A DNA stretch of 64,000 nt from Rubripirellula tenax. Lineage in GTDB: Bacteria > Planctomycetota > Planctomycetia > Pirellulales > Pirellulaceae. The notes under the pieces were generated by a model, which had not been told where the DNA came from, made no database searches, and saw nothing but the letters and a program-made list of their open reading frames with translations. A program made the translations under genes and the position numbers. Location of the stretch: assembly GCF_007860125.1 (NCBI RefSeq), contig NZ_SJPW01000002.1, forward strand, positions 781,052 through 845,051. Reading direction: 5' to 3'. Of the stretch, positions 1 through 9,218 are shown piece by piece (position 1 is the stretch's first letter; each line of letters opens with the position of its first letter).

Positions 1-2
1 CC

Positions 3-329
3 AGAATCGATTCCGTTCGCCAGAGCCTGTCCAACACCGGGACCCAGCTTGCCCAAACGCTAGCGGTCACCGGCAAACAACTGGAAAAAATCAGTGAACA
101 ACAGGCCCTCGCGCCACCCGAGCAAAAGGTATTGGTTCAATACAAAGTGCCGCGTGAGATGGCGGAACTGATCAAGGGCCAATTCCACCTGATGCAGGAA
201 TGGCTGCGGCCGATGCTATCGGAATCCATCGACAATGGCCGCGACTTGGATCGATTGGCGAAGCAATTGGAATCCATGATCGCGACTTACGCGAAAGTCG
301 AAGAGACGTTTGAGGGCGACAAGTCCTGA
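3..329 (+). CDS. C-terminal fragment of a hypothetical protein (cut by the left window edge)
   Basis: The frame is open from base 3 to a TGA at 327-329, giving the last 108 residues; the only start inside is a TTG at 132, which looks internal because the upstream residues have the same composition. The visible part is rich in Gln, Leu, Glu and Lys with heptad-like spacing (repeated LEKISEQQ- and LAKQLESMI-type stretches), so a helical or coiled-coil tail is likely. No signal peptide, membrane segment or catalytic motif is visible. It converges on the next gene with a 58-base gap. I do not recognise the family, and the missing N-terminus prevents assignment. Confidence 0.7.
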   Translation, partial: RIDSVRQSLSNTGTQLAQTLAVTGKQLEKISEQQALAPPEQKVLVQYKVPREMAELIKGQFHLMQEWLRPMLSESIDNGRDLDRLAKQLESMIATYAKVEETFEGDKS

Positions 330-387
330 GCAGGCGGAATCGGCACTTGTGAATGGCAGAACGCGCCCTGATAGAAACGGGCGTCGA

Positions 388-813
388 CTAGGCGAACATG
401 CGGCGCCGGACCATCCCCAAGGTGCTCGATTGCTTTTTGTCGAAGGTCATGCGTTTCTTGGCCTTTTCGACGGTTTCATCCAGATGATTCGCGCTGAGAA
501 ACATGATCGCGGGATGCTCGATTGCGGCGGATTCCGCGATCGCTTCAAGCAACTCACGCGACTTGCCCTTGATCCGATGAACACGGCACAATTCGTGCAA
601 CATACCCAGTGGCGTGTTGACGATCGCCGGCGGTCGATCGGCGAATTGGTAGATCAAGCCCGCGACGATCGTGATCGCGATAGGGATCAGCGCATACCAG
701 AACATCGAGATACCGTCCGGTACGACTTCCTCGCGATAGTTCAGGCTGACGTCGGACATTGTCGTTTCGGCCAACAGTGTCGACGAGATCAGCGTTAGGA
801 ATGAAGTTGGCAT
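388..813 (-). CDS. small membrane-anchored hypothetical protein
   Basis: A 141-residue product. I take the ATG at 813 because it lies 22 nt beyond the stop of the upstream HEAT gene and gives a hydrophobic N-terminus; the frame continues to an ATG at 885, but that would overlap the HEAT gene by 50 nt. An ATG 18 codons further in (MSDVSLNY) is an alternative. A clear transmembrane helix follows at about residues 36-56 (FWYALIPIAITIVAGLIYQF), then a soluble basic domain of about 80 residues ending in MVRRRMFA. Spacing and strand suggest an operon with the HEAT-repeat gene. No family is recognised, so function is open. Confidence 0.7.
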   Translation of the reverse strand: MPTSFLTLISSTLLAETTMSDVSLNYREEVVPDGISMFWYALIPIAITIVAGLIYQFADRPPAIVNTPLGMLHELCRVHRIKGKSRELLEAIAESAAIEHPAIMFLSANHLDETVEKAKKRMTFDKKQSSTLGMVRRRMFA

Positions 814-835
814 GATGGCAGTGGTTTGTTGGCAG

Positions 836-2374
836 TTAGGCTTTGGCTCGTTGTCGTCGCTCAAGTGCTGCGACGGCGGTGTCACGAACGGCGCTGGCGG
901 GCATACTGATCATTTGTTCAAGCAGCCGAAGCGTTTCATCACCTTCGGCATCCGCCATCACCTGAGCTGCTTTCATGCGTGCTTCTTGGTGATCTTCCCG
1001 CGAGATGTGCGTGAACGAATCCGACAACAAATCGACGATCGCCAGCGCATCGGCCATCGCGATTGCTTCCAAACGGTTGGCCAGTACGGGGTGCCGCAAC
1101 GCATCGCGAACGCGTTGTACCGCGCCGGTATCAATCATCATCACGACACGACCGAGACGACGACGGCTGCGCGGACGCAGATTGTGAAATTTGTGCAGCA
1201 TGGCGTCGGCGTGCAGCGGTGCCAGGACTCGCTGGACACCACGCACGAGCGCAGGTTCGTTGTGCTCTAGCAGTTCGATCAAATCGCTAAGCAGCTTGGC
1301 GTTCTCATCTTTAGCGATTGCTTCGCGGTCGTCATCGGCAACTGGAACCGCCGCACGCATCAACAAATCGATGGATGGAACTTCGCATCTTGCCAGTCCG
1401 ATCGCTGCAGCTGCCACGCATCCGGGACCGCCTTGACGAACCACCGATGTGATCAAGTGCAACGTTTCCAAGTGGTCTCGGTTGGCGATGATGTACAAAT
1501 GGACCAGAGCAGCACGCCGCTCGGCGGCAAGTTGAACGACCAAGTCTTCGCCGCCGTGACAGCACTTTGGCATTCCCATGTCACCCAAATTTCGAATGAC
1601 GTTGCCCGACGGATCGGTTCCAACGCAACCCAACAGCGCGTCACGGAAGACCGCGTCGGTTCGCGTTTGCATCCGTTCTAAGACACGGGGATGGATACTC
1701 TTGCGACGAATGAAACCGGCCAACAGGTCAATGACGCCTTGGTTTTCGGTTTTGGCGAATCGATCGCAAATCAAATTCAACGCGGGACCATCTTCTGCGA
1801 TCATCGCTCGAAGGTCGCCATCGCCCCAAGTCGACACCAACAGAAAGGCTTCGACCAAGGTAGCGTTGCGGTGCATCGAAAAGCGTCGCACCGAATCACT
1901 CAGTCGTGCCAAAATAGGTTTACGCACCGTCGCCGGTGATCGGTCTTCGCGAGCGTCGCGTCCCAGCGGAGCGACCAACGAAAGCACGGCCGCCCCGGCC
2001 TTGGTTTGAACTTCGCGTGAAGCACTCGATTCGGCCAGCAAGACCAATTCGTCGATGGCTTCCAAGACATTCAGTTTCCGAGCCGCCTCGATCGATGTCT
2101 GGACCGACTCGCCACCGGCCTTTAGGCCTGCGACGATCGTCTGATTCATCAAATTTTTGTGTCGACGAATCTGGTCGATGTCATCGGGCAGCAGTTTCCG
2201 CCAATTCTGTAGCAGAACTTCCGACGCACGACTTCCTTGGCGCATCGCCAGCGCCTGGATGGTTTGTCGGCGCAGATGCTTGTCGGCGTCATCCAAAACG
2301 GCAATCAACACATCGATCGCAGCTTCGTTTCGCGTTGTCGCGAGCGTCTCGAATGTGGTTGAAAGGCTTTGCAT
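836..2374 (-). CDS. HEAT-repeat protein
   Basis: 512 residues made of repeated two-helix units typical of HEAT repeats. Examples are AAIDVLIAVLDDADKHLRRQ near the N-terminus and ETLRLLEQMISMPASAVRDT near the C-terminus, each with the conserved Asp/Arg spacing. There is no signal peptide or membrane span, so it should be a cytoplasmic scaffold. The family generally mediates protein-protein contacts and has no catalytic residues to check. It is the first gene of a probable two-gene unit with the membrane protein at 388-813, whose partner it may be (inference). It is divergent from the 87-residue gene at 2645. Confidence 0.8.
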   Translation of the reverse strand: MQSLSTTFETLATTRNEAAIDVLIAVLDDADKHLRRQTIQALAMRQGSRASEVLLQNWRKLLPDDIDQIRRHKNLMNQTIVAGLKAGGESVQTSIEAARKLNVLEAIDELVLLAESSASREVQTKAGAAVLSLVAPLGRDAREDRSPATVRKPILARLSDSVRRFSMHRNATLVEAFLLVSTWGDGDLRAMIAEDGPALNLICDRFAKTENQGVIDLLAGFIRRKSIHPRVLERMQTRTDAVFRDALLGCVGTDPSGNVIRNLGDMGMPKCCHGGEDLVVQLAAERRAALVHLYIIANRDHLETLHLITSVVRQGGPGCVAAAAIGLARCEVPSIDLLMRAAVPVADDDREAIAKDENAKLLSDLIELLEHNEPALVRGVQRVLAPLHADAMLHKFHNLRPRSRRRLGRVVMMIDTGAVQRVRDALRHPVLANRLEAIAMADALAIVDLLSDSFTHISREDHQEARMKAAQVMADAEGDETLRLLEQMISMPASAVRDTAVAALERRQRAKA

Positions 2375-2570
2375 CGTTCCGGTATGTCATAATGAGGGCC
2401 TGCCGACGGACATGCAGCGAATCGCTCGTCGACACGAAACCCTAGGTTGAAAGGCTGCCGCGTACCGCCTCCGTTACCATGGAAAGCAGCTTGATCATCG
2501 CGACAAGGCGGACCAATCGTCCCAAATGGCACGACCGAATCTATTCCCCCCTCGATCCGACCGGCCGCGT

Positions 2571-2599
2571 TTCTTAGGAGCATGTTATGCGGCTATAAT
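2571..2599 (+). promoter_or_regulatory. candidate sigma-70 promoter for the gene at 2645
   Basis: A perfect TATAAT hexamer lies at 2594-2599, with TTCTTA at 2571-2576 as a weak -35 box and 17 nt between them. The ATG of the next gene is 46 nt downstream. The -10 match is exact, but the -35 matches only in part, so this is a prediction. Confidence 0.4.
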
Positions 2600-2644
2600 C
2601 AGGCTCCCTGGTCCTGCTTCTGTCCCACGCAACCGAATTCAAAG

Positions 2645-2908
2645 ATGCCCCGCACCGCTGACCAAATCCTGGAAGAGTCATTCTTGGACGTACGCGCAAA
2701 ACTGCTGGCCGTTGCGGCGACGCTGGACCGAATTGACCGCGCCGCGGAACAAACCGGTGGTCTCTCGGAAGCCCAAGTGAACCGACGCGCCCAAGTCGAC
2801 GCGGCGATCGAGATCTGCGTGGGCGACGGTCCCGACCGAGCCGAAAAGTTGCAGCGGCTTTTTTCTCGGACCTATCAACCCGAATGGCGAACGACGATGC
2901 ACCTTTAA
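2645..2908 (+). CDS. small conserved-type hypothetical protein
   Basis: 87 residues from the ATG at 2645 (MPRTADQILEESFL); the frame extends upstream to 2582, but those residues look non-coding. The product is soluble and helical, with two helices rich in Arg, Asp and Glu (LLAVAATLDRIDRAAEQ; QVDAAIEICVGDG) and the end WRTTMHL. There are no Cys-based metal motifs and no membrane segment. It precedes the TatD-type hydrolase gene by 62 nt on the same strand and may be co-transcribed with it. Function unknown. Confidence 0.65.
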   Translation: MPRTADQILEESFLDVRAKLLAVAATLDRIDRAAEQTGGLSEAQVNRRAQVDAAIEICVGDGPDRAEKLQRLFSRTYQPEWRTTMHL

Positions 2909-2970
2909 CGGGCGGTCACGCTTCCTAATCCATCATCTTTACCTTCCCCCTTCGCCTGCAATTTCTTCTC

Positions 2971-3807
2971 ATGGACTACATCGATCCGCACATCCACATG
3001 GTTTCTCGGATCACCGACGACTACGCGACGCTGGCCCGCATGGGATGTGTGGCGATGAGCGAGCCGGCGTTTTGGGCTGGGTTTGATCGTGGCAGCGTTG
3101 ATGGATTCCGCGACTACTTCCACCAGTTGACCGATGTCGAACCGCGTCGGGCGGCCCAGTACGGCATCCAACACTTCACTTGGCTGTGCATCAACGCGAA
3201 AGAAGCCGAAAACGTTTCGTTGTCGCGTGACGTGATTGCCATGATTCCCGAATTTTTAGACAAGCCCAACGTCCTGGGAATCGGTGAAATCGGGCTGAAC
3301 AAAAACACCAAGAACGAAGCCACCATCTTCTTGGAACACCTCGACTTGGCCGTCGAATACAACCAGCTGATCCTGATTCACACACCGCACTTGGAAGACA
3401 AGTACCAAGGCACGCGGATGATCCTGGACATGTTGTGCAGCGATTCGCGGATTGATCCGTCGCGTGTCCTGGTCGATCACGTCGAAGAACACACCATTGG
3501 CGAAGTCCTGGACCGAGGCTTTTGGGCCGGCATGACGCTTTATCCCGTCACCAAATGCACGCCCGAGCGTTCGGCCGACATGATCGAACGATTCGGCGGC
3601 GAACGATTGCTGGCGAACTCTGCCGGCGACTGGGGACCGAGCAAACCGACGGCGGTGCCGGATCTGATCTTCGAAATGCGACGCCGGGGTCTGTCCGAGT
3701 CCTTGATCCGCAAGGTCGTCTACGGCAATCCGATCGAGTTCTTTTCAAAGAGCGAGAATTTTCGGTTCGTCGAGCGTGACTCCGGCGAGGCCGGTTCGCT
3801 TTCGTGA
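2971..3807 (+). CDS. TatD-family metal-dependent hydrolase, EboB-type
   Basis: 278 residues. The N-terminal DPHIHM carries the first metal-binding His pair of the amidohydrolase/TatD fold (His7, His9). Further motifs are GIGEIGLN (metal-ligand Glu), LIHTPH (His), VLVDHVEEHT and a late NSAGDWG (Asp). The opening and the AEPAFWAGF-like segment (SEPAFWAGF) match the TatD-related subfamily found in eboABCDEF clusters, which differs from classic TatD DNase; this is from memory, without alignment. Its substrate is unknown. The stop overlaps the GTG start of pabB in a GTGA junction, so the two are translationally coupled. No other ebo genes are visible nearby. Confidence 0.8.
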   Translation: MDYIDPHIHMVSRITDDYATLARMGCVAMSEPAFWAGFDRGSVDGFRDYFHQLTDVEPRRAAQYGIQHFTWLCINAKEAENVSLSRDVIAMIPEFLDKPNVLGIGEIGLNKNTKNEATIFLEHLDLAVEYNQLILIHTPHLEDKYQGTRMILDMLCSDSRIDPSRVLVDHVEEHTIGEVLDRGFWAGMTLYPVTKCTPERSADMIERFGGERLLANSAGDWGPSKPTAVPDLIFEMRRRGLSESLIRKVVYGNPIEFFSKSENFRFVERDSGEAGSLS

Positions 3808-5252
3808 GCAAAGACACGTTCCCGTTGTCCGAAGCCTTGCCGGACGATTTTTCACTGATCGATGCGTTCGAGCGACTTTGCCGCCGACCCGGATGTCTAT
3901 GGCTGGATTCGGCATCGACCGGCCCCGTCGATGGTGACGGCGAACCGCTGGGGCGATATTCGTTTCTGACATGCGACCCCATCGCACAACTGGTTGCGTC
4001 AGAGAACGATACCGACCCGTGGCCGACGCTGGAACGGTGGTGCCGAGACTTGCCGAGTGATTTCCGAGCCGATTTGCCGCCGTTTCAAGGCGGCATCGCA
4101 GGACTGATCGGATACGAGGCTGCCGCGTGGCTGGAACCGGTCGGGCGGGCGGCGAAGAACGACCTGCCGACACCGTCGATCTCTGTTGGATTCTATGACT
4201 GGACCATCGCCGTAGACCATGTTACCGGCCAGGCGTGGATCGTCGCACAAGGGTTTCCATCACCCGGCGTACCATCGCCCGAAACATCGGCACGGTTGGA
4301 ATGTGCGCGAAAGAAGATTGCCGACGTCAAGACGCTGCTTAGCCAACCGCTATCGCCCTCGGTGGCCAAGGCGACGGAAGCCCAAGTCGCCCCAGAAGCA
4401 ACCATCAATGACCAGTTTGCAACCGATCGCGCAGGCGTCACCAGCAACTTTTCGCGTGATGGGTTCTGTGACGCAGTCGCCGAGATCGTACGACGAATCT
4501 GCGACGGGGATTCGTTTCAAGTCAACTTGGCCCAGCGTCTGCTGCGCCGAGCCGACCGGCCGTCACCGGATCTGTACTTGCGACTGAGACGGTCCAACCC
4601 GGCACCCCTGGGTGCCTATTACGACGGCGGTGACTTTCAAGTGCTGAGCAGTTCACCCGAAGGCTTCTTGAAAGTGCGGCAGCGTCGTGTGCAAACTCGC
4701 CCGATCAAGGGCACCGTTCGACGCACCGGGCACGACGACGTCAATTTAAAATTGGCCCAGAAGCTACTTGCCAGCGAAAAGGACCGCGCCGAAAACGTGA
4801 TGATTGTCGACCTGATGCGAAACGATCTTTCGCGAGTCTGCGAAGACGATTCGGTCGTCGTCAGCCAACTCTGCCAAGTCGAACGGTACGAGTTTGTGCA
4901 GCATCTGGTGTCCGTGGTCGAAGGCAGATTGTCCGCTGAGCGATCGATCGTGGATTTGCTGCGAGCATGCTTTCCCGGCGGCAGCGTGACCGGTGCTCCC
5001 AAAATCGAAGCGATGCGAACGATCGCCGAATTGGAAAAGCATCCGCGAGGTGCCTACTGTGGTTCGATCGGTTACATCGGTGCGGGTGACCAAGCGGACT
5101 TCAATATCTTGATCCGCACGATCACGGCGGCGCATGGGTACTGGCAAATCCCCGTCGGCGGCGGCATCACCGCACGCAGCGTTCCGGATACCGAAGAATA
5201 CGAGACGTGGTCCAAGGCCGAAGGGATGATGCGAGCGATCGAGAGTAGCTAA
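3804..5252 (+). CDS. pabB: aminodeoxychorismate synthase component I
   Basis: 482 residues of the chorismate-binding family. It converts chorismate plus amide nitrogen to 4-amino-4-deoxychorismate for folate synthesis. The PIKGT motif at about residues 300-304 has the Lys typical of PabB, where anthranilate synthase (TrpE) has Ala, so PabB is favoured. Other hallmarks follow: SEKDRAENVMIVDLMRNDLSR, the FPGGSVTGAPK loop and the C-terminal IPVGGGITARS. The start is a GTG at 3804 overlapping the previous stop by four bases. A PabA glutaminase or PabC lyase is not adjacent, so the amidotransferase subunit must be encoded elsewhere. Confidence 0.9.
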   Translation: MSKDTFPLSEALPDDFSLIDAFERLCRRPGCLWLDSASTGPVDGDGEPLGRYSFLTCDPIAQLVASENDTDPWPTLERWCRDLPSDFRADLPPFQGGIAGLIGYEAAAWLEPVGRAAKNDLPTPSISVGFYDWTIAVDHVTGQAWIVAQGFPSPGVPSPETSARLECARKKIADVKTLLSQPLSPSVAKATEAQVAPEATINDQFATDRAGVTSNFSRDGFCDAVAEIVRRICDGDSFQVNLAQRLLRRADRPSPDLYLRLRRSNPAPLGAYYDGGDFQVLSSSPEGFLKVRQRRVQTRPIKGTVRRTGHDDVNLKLAQKLLASEKDRAENVMIVDLMRNDLSRVCEDDSVVVSQLCQVERYEFVQHLVSVVEGRLSAERSIVDLLRACFPGGSVTGAPKIEAMRTIAELEKHPRGAYCGSIGYIGAGDQADFNILIRTITAAHGYWQIPVGGGITARSVPDTEEYETWSKAEGMMRAIESS

Positions 5253-5286
5253 AGGGTTTCAAACAACCAATTCCAGGAGACAACCG

Positions 5287-6675
5287 ATGATTTCGACGAG
5301 ACTTGTTACGCCATTCGTTTTGGGAATGTTGGGGATGACAATGACAATGACGTCGCTCATCGCGTTGGCCGACGAACTGGCATCCCAACCGATCCAATTC
5401 GGTCCCTACCTGTACGAATCGAAACCCGACGACGAGGCATTCGACGAATTCAATCCGATGAAGGCACCCACGCCGGGTCCGATGGTGCTGCGCAAGGGTG
5501 ATCGCCTTGCAATATTGGGTGATTCGATCACCGAGCAAAAACGTTACTCGCGTATGATCGAAACGTATTTGACGGTCTGCTATCCACAACTTGAAATCAC
5601 CACTCGCCAGTACGGATGGAGTGGCGAAAAGACGGACGGCATGCTACGCCGACTTGAACAAGATGTGCTGCGATTTTCGCCGACCGTCGCCACATTGTCG
5701 TACGGAATGAACGATGCCCGCTATCGACCGTTCGATTGGGTCAACGGCCGTTGGTACCGAGATCACTACACTGCGATCGTTCGAAAATTGAAAGCGTCCG
5801 GCGCCGAAGTGGTGGTCGGTTCGCCGGGTTGCGCGGGCAAGATCGCGTCGTGGGTAGATGCGAAGAACGGGACCCTAGAAGAACACAACTTGCATCTTTG
5901 CACGCTCAGAGACATCTGCGTCGACATCGCGAACACGGAAAATGTTCGATTCGCAGATGTGTTTTGGCCCATGTACAAAGCGCAGGTGCTAGCGGGCAAG
6001 CAATACGATCAACCCGATAACCCTTTCGAAGTCGCCGGCAGCGATGGCATCCATCCCGGTTGGGCTGGTCATGTGATCATGGCGCACGCGTATTTACGAG
6101 CTATGGGAGTGGACGGAAAAATCGGCACATTCCACGTCAACTTCAGCGATGACACGGTGTCCGCTTCGGAGGGGCATGTTGCAACATTGACGAACCCCGG
6201 AACCATCGAAGTCACTAGCTCGCGTTATCCGTTCGTTGCCGTCGGATCGCTGGACGACTAGAACACGATCCGCTCCGGAACCAAGCTGGTTCCGTTTTTC
6301 GAGGAACTCAACCAGTTCGTCTTCTCCGTCAGCGGCTTGGAAACCGCATCGGCGGACGTCCAATGGGGCGACCAAACGAAGACCTTCACGCGAGCAGAAT
6401 TGGCCGCCGGAATCAATTTGGCTGACGTGTTCCCGACCAACCCATTCACGAAACCGTTCGCGAAAGTCGACGGTGCGGTTGCGGCGAAACAGGCTTATGA
6501 AACCGAACAGATCAAACGAGTTTTCCACGGCAAAGAAGGACGCGAAGACATCGAAGCGGCGGTTCTACGGACCGAAGCGATCCGACAACCTCTCGCTGAC
6601 GCCATCGTGGCGGCAATGCAACCGGTGACGCACACCATCACGGTGATACCGAAGTCCGAGCCGAAACACAAATAG
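5287..6675 (+). pseudogene. secreted SGNH/GDSL hydrolase with one in-frame TAG
   Basis: The ATG at 5287 has a good upstream AGGAG and a signal peptide (LVTPFVLGMLGM...ALADE). SGNH blocks are clear: AILGDSITEQ (nucleophile Ser), YGMND and SDGIHPGWAGH (Asp/His pair). The frame stops at a TAG at 6259-6261 after 324 codons, then continues in the same frame from NTIRSGTKLVPFFEEL to a TAG at 6673-6675, with unchanged composition. The catalytic domain is complete before the stop; the lost part is a C-terminal domain of 137 residues. This may be a recent nonsense mutation, a sequence error or readthrough. The shortened product could still be active. Confidence 0.75.
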
Positions 6676-6686
6676 CGACGGTCGCG

Positions 6687-7055
6687 CTAGCCGAAGGTGA
6701 CGATCCCGCGATCGCGGGTCCGAAATTCGAACATGCGTTCCAATCGCGTCAGCGCGAACACATCGAGGACGGATTCCTGCACGTTGCTTAGAATCAAGCG
6801 AACGCCATGGCTGCGTGCTTTTGAATTGATACCGATCAGCCCGTTCAAACCTGCGGATCCGATGCGGTCGATCTCGCGAAAATCCAATACGACGCTATCG
6901 AGCGGGCAGTCGTCGTACTGCGTGCCTTCGATCCAGTCGCCAAAATCGGAAGAGATTTGACGTGCCGTATCTGTCCGGTTGATGTCGTCCGGAGAAAACG
7001 TCACCGTGGTCTCTGCACCATGAACGCGGACACGAATGAGTTCGTTGCTGTTCAT
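6687..7055 (-). CDS. STAS-domain protein (anti-sigma-factor-antagonist-like)
   Basis: 122 residues from the ATG at 7055, preceded by AAAGG at a good distance; an upstream in-frame ATG at 7100 lacks this. The sequence has the STAS pattern: an N-terminal beta strand (IRVRVHGAETTVTFS), LDSVVLDFREIDRIGSAGLNGLIGI and VRLILSNVQESVLDVFALTRL. Ser in IGSAGLNGL sits at the position phosphorylated in SpoIIAA-type antagonists, so a phospho-switch is possible. No anti-sigma kinase or phosphatase is adjacent. It converges with the SGNH gene. It could act in partner-switching regulation (inference). Confidence 0.85.
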   Translation of the reverse strand: MNSNELIRVRVHGAETTVTFSPDDINRTDTARQISSDFGDWIEGTQYDDCPLDSVVLDFREIDRIGSAGLNGLIGINSKARSHGVRLILSNVQESVLDVFALTRLERMFEFRTRDRGIVTFG

Positions 7056-7452
7056 GATGACCTTTGGAGAAAAGAATGAATCAATCTTTGAGTCAGCCAA
7101 GGAATCTAACTTAGATACGAGTTTTTCGCAATGCGAAGTTCACGCCCGACGTGGACCGGGCGAAGCGTCTAATCGAAGCAAGCGAACTTTTTTGCGGTGC
7201 GGGGCGACCATCCGAAATCACAATGCGTTCGCCGACGGATTCGCTCTCCTATCCTGAATCCAAGGCATCGAATTGCAACGCGCGTCGATCGTTTGGCCGA
7301 CGAAGGGGCGAAACCCGCCCCCAAGACGCGATCAACGCGAATGGAGTTGCCGGACCTCATGGCGACATTGAAGACGTCCAATGCTGGCGAGCCGGGCGAC
7401 GATTGCGACGCCCAACTTTCAATGCTGTCGAAGCACTGATGGGAACTGGAAC
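7056..7452. other. intergenic stretch, nothing recognised
   Basis: About 400 bases between the STAS gene start and the end of the next minus-strand gene. Short open frames here have atypical composition and no start signals. It probably holds the STAS promoter near 7056-7130, where the sequence is locally AT-rich, but I see no clear hexamer pair. Confidence 0.4.
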
Positions 7453-8199
7453 CTAGTTCGAATTGGAGCGTTGGGCTGTTCGTACCGAGAGACGATTCTC
7501 GCCGAAAAATTCGGTGACTTCGCCCGATAGGATCCATCGATCGTCGGACGCGTCATCTCGGATCGCTTCGACGATGCGTTGCAGACTAAGATTTTCGACC
7601 AGTACGAATTGCGACGGATTTAGGGGCACGAAGCCCCCCGCCGTTTCGGAAGTGGCGTCGACACCATCGTCTCGCATTGCCGCGAACGTGATCGTGCCGA
7701 ACATTTGACGAGGCGTTTCGCTTACCGTGGATGCACCGCCGCGTTGCCAATCTCGTTGCCCGGCAGAAGAAGAAGAAGAAGAAGACGAATTCGACGCGGG
7801 CAAATTTCGGACGTTCGGTGATTCGACGTTCGGTCGCGTTTTCAGCTTTGCGAAAGACCGACCGTACGAACCACTCCGCGTCGAACGCATGCCTTGGGCG
7901 ACGTCCTGATCGCTCGCGACGTCACCGTCTTGGGCGCGGTCGGGAACAAATGCCCAGCGACGACCGAGCATGACGACACGGCCTTGAGTTGCCGGAATCA
8001 TCGTGCCCTCGCGAATCACGACGGCGTTGCTATCACTTTTGCGCCCTGCTTGCTCCGACGTTAGGGCACGAGCTGCATCGCCTTCGGCGCCTCGCCCTGT
8101 TCGATCATCTGCGATCGAACGGTGAGACACCGTCATCGCGATCGCGACCATGATGACGGCACTGATGAAGCGTTTGTATCGACCGACTGCGAATCTCAT
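7453..8199 (-). CDS. secreted hypothetical protein with poly-serine linker
   Basis: 248 residues from the ATG at 8199 (MRFAVGRYKRFISAVIMVAIAMTV...SIADD), a good signal peptide with a basic n-region; the frame runs upstream to 8445, but that part overlaps the next gene and looks non-coding. A mid-region poly-Ser run at 7765-7785 separates an N-terminal half (TMIPATQGRVVMLGRRWAFVPD) from a C-terminal half (FVLVENLSLQRIVEAIRDDASDDRWILSGEVTEFFGENRL). The phrases 'GRRWAFVPD' and 'WILSGEVTEFFGENRL' suggest small beta domains. No family recognised; an exported envelope protein is likely. Confidence 0.7.
   Translation of the reverse strand: MRFAVGRYKRFISAVIMVAIAMTVSHRSIADDRTGRGAEGDAARALTSEQAGRKSDSNAVVIREGTMIPATQGRVVMLGRRWAFVPDRAQDGDVASDQDVAQGMRSTRSGSYGRSFAKLKTRPNVESPNVRNLPASNSSSSSSSSAGQRDWQRGGASTVSETPRQMFGTITFAAMRDDGVDATSETAGGFVPLNPSQFVLVENLSLQRIVEAIRDDASDDRWILSGEVTEFFGENRLSVRTAQRSNSN
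7765..7785. repeat. AGA/TCT trinucleotide microsatellite (7 units)
   Basis: Seven perfect AGA units on the plus strand encode seven consecutive Ser (TCT) codons of the secreted protein at 7453-8199. In-frame trinucleotide slippage here would only change linker length. Confidence 0.9.
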
Positions 8200-8366
8200 C
8201 GGCTCTTTTGCCCACCAGAGGATCACGGGTAACAAAAACATAAATTGGCGAAGGGGGTACGGAGGCGGAATCGGGAAGGGACGCAGATTCCGATCCAGCG
8301 CAATGACGAAGGATCGAACTTTTTCGCCTTTTCGCGTTCCTTCGCGGCGACGGGGATGACGATCGC

Positions 8367-8660
8367 CTATCCGTGATGCCGGGGAATGGCCACCGCATGA
8401 CAACTGATGACCGCGCCGACGGCAATCATCGCCAAACCCAACCATCGCGGCGGTGTCACTCGCTTCATCGGCTTGGGATGGACCTGCATCAAAAACATGG
8501 ACATATTCGAGTTGTCCGCCACAGGCGTGCTCTTGGTGACGCGAGCCAGTGCGCGAGTGGTCGACTCGTTCAACAAAAAGCTGTCAACCATCCGAAATTG
8601 GACACCGAGCAGAATCAACAGGATGCCGGCTAGAAAATAACGATTGCGATACATCGACAT
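8367..8660 (-). CDS. small two-helix membrane protein
   Basis: 97 residues. The start MSMYRNRYF follows AAGGAA upstream. An N-terminal hydrophobic helix (YFLAGILLILLGVQFRMV) and a second near the C-terminus (WLGLAMIAVGAVISCHAVAI) flank a polar segment that would lie on one side of the membrane. No motifs are recognised. Neighbouring genes on the same strand (7453-8199 and 8925-9218) also encode small exported or membrane proteins. Function unknown. Confidence 0.7.
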   Translation of the reverse strand: MSMYRNRYFLAGILLILLGVQFRMVDSFLLNESTTRALARVTKSTPVADNSNMSMFLMQVHPKPMKRVTPPRWLGLAMIAVGAVISCHAVAIPRHHG

Positions 8661-8924
8661 GAGACATCAGTTCCTTCAAAGGCCGCTGGGAGGGGCGCTT
8701 GAGTGAGGTTGGGGGGATTCGGCATGACTTGGCCGACCAGGGCGAGGCGAATTTCGCGATTGATGATCGCGACAACCTCAGTGTCCGGCGACGTGTTTGG
8801 CCTAAAGAATTGAATCGACACCGCCGGCAAGATTCTCGATGCGTTTAGAATCTAGACCGATCGCAAGGACCGCGATGGTCATGCTGCGTTTATCGATTGG
8901 AAGAACGAAGAACCCCGGCGATAA

Positions 8925-9218
8925 CTACCGATCGCCGAACAGGCCGTCGACCAAACCGGACAGCGAATTTCGAAAATTGCCCAGTGATGAATCTTCTAGC
9001 AATTGCGTTTGATTGCTTTTCATGATCGCTGCGGCAAGCGGCTTGTGCTGTTGCCAATCTGTCAACGTGAATTGGCGCGTATCGACGTAGACGTCGGACA
9101 AATTGTTGCTGATCTTGGTGACCAAGAAAACGCCATCTTTTCCGCGAACGACGTGATAGTGCATCGCCACAAACAGCAACGAAGCACCGACAATCATTCC
9201 GAAAAAGAAACGCGACAT
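8925..9218 (-). CDS. small membrane-anchored hypothetical protein
   Basis: 97 residues from the ATG at 9218, chosen because AGGTGAGC lies just upstream; an in-frame start at 9245 lacks a site. The N-terminal helix FFFGMIVGASLLFVAMHYHVV is a signal anchor, followed by a soluble domain with a VYVDTRQFTLTDWQQHKPLAAAI core. The acidic tail ends in GLVDGLFGDR. No family can be named with certainty; the short anchored domain suggests an envelope role. Confidence 0.75.
   Translation of the reverse strand: MSRFFFGMIVGASLLFVAMHYHVVRGKDGVFLVTKISNNLSDVYVDTRQFTLTDWQQHKPLAAAIMKSNQTQLLEDSSLGNFRNSLSGLVDGLFGDR

Noticed and set aside
310..798. 162-codon plus-strand frame
   Set aside because: Shadow of the minus-strand membrane protein; Arg/Asp-rich translation with no features.
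7169..7537. 122-codon minus-strand frame
   Set aside because: Overlaps the end of the secreted-protein gene and reads non-conserved Ser/Arg-rich sequence.
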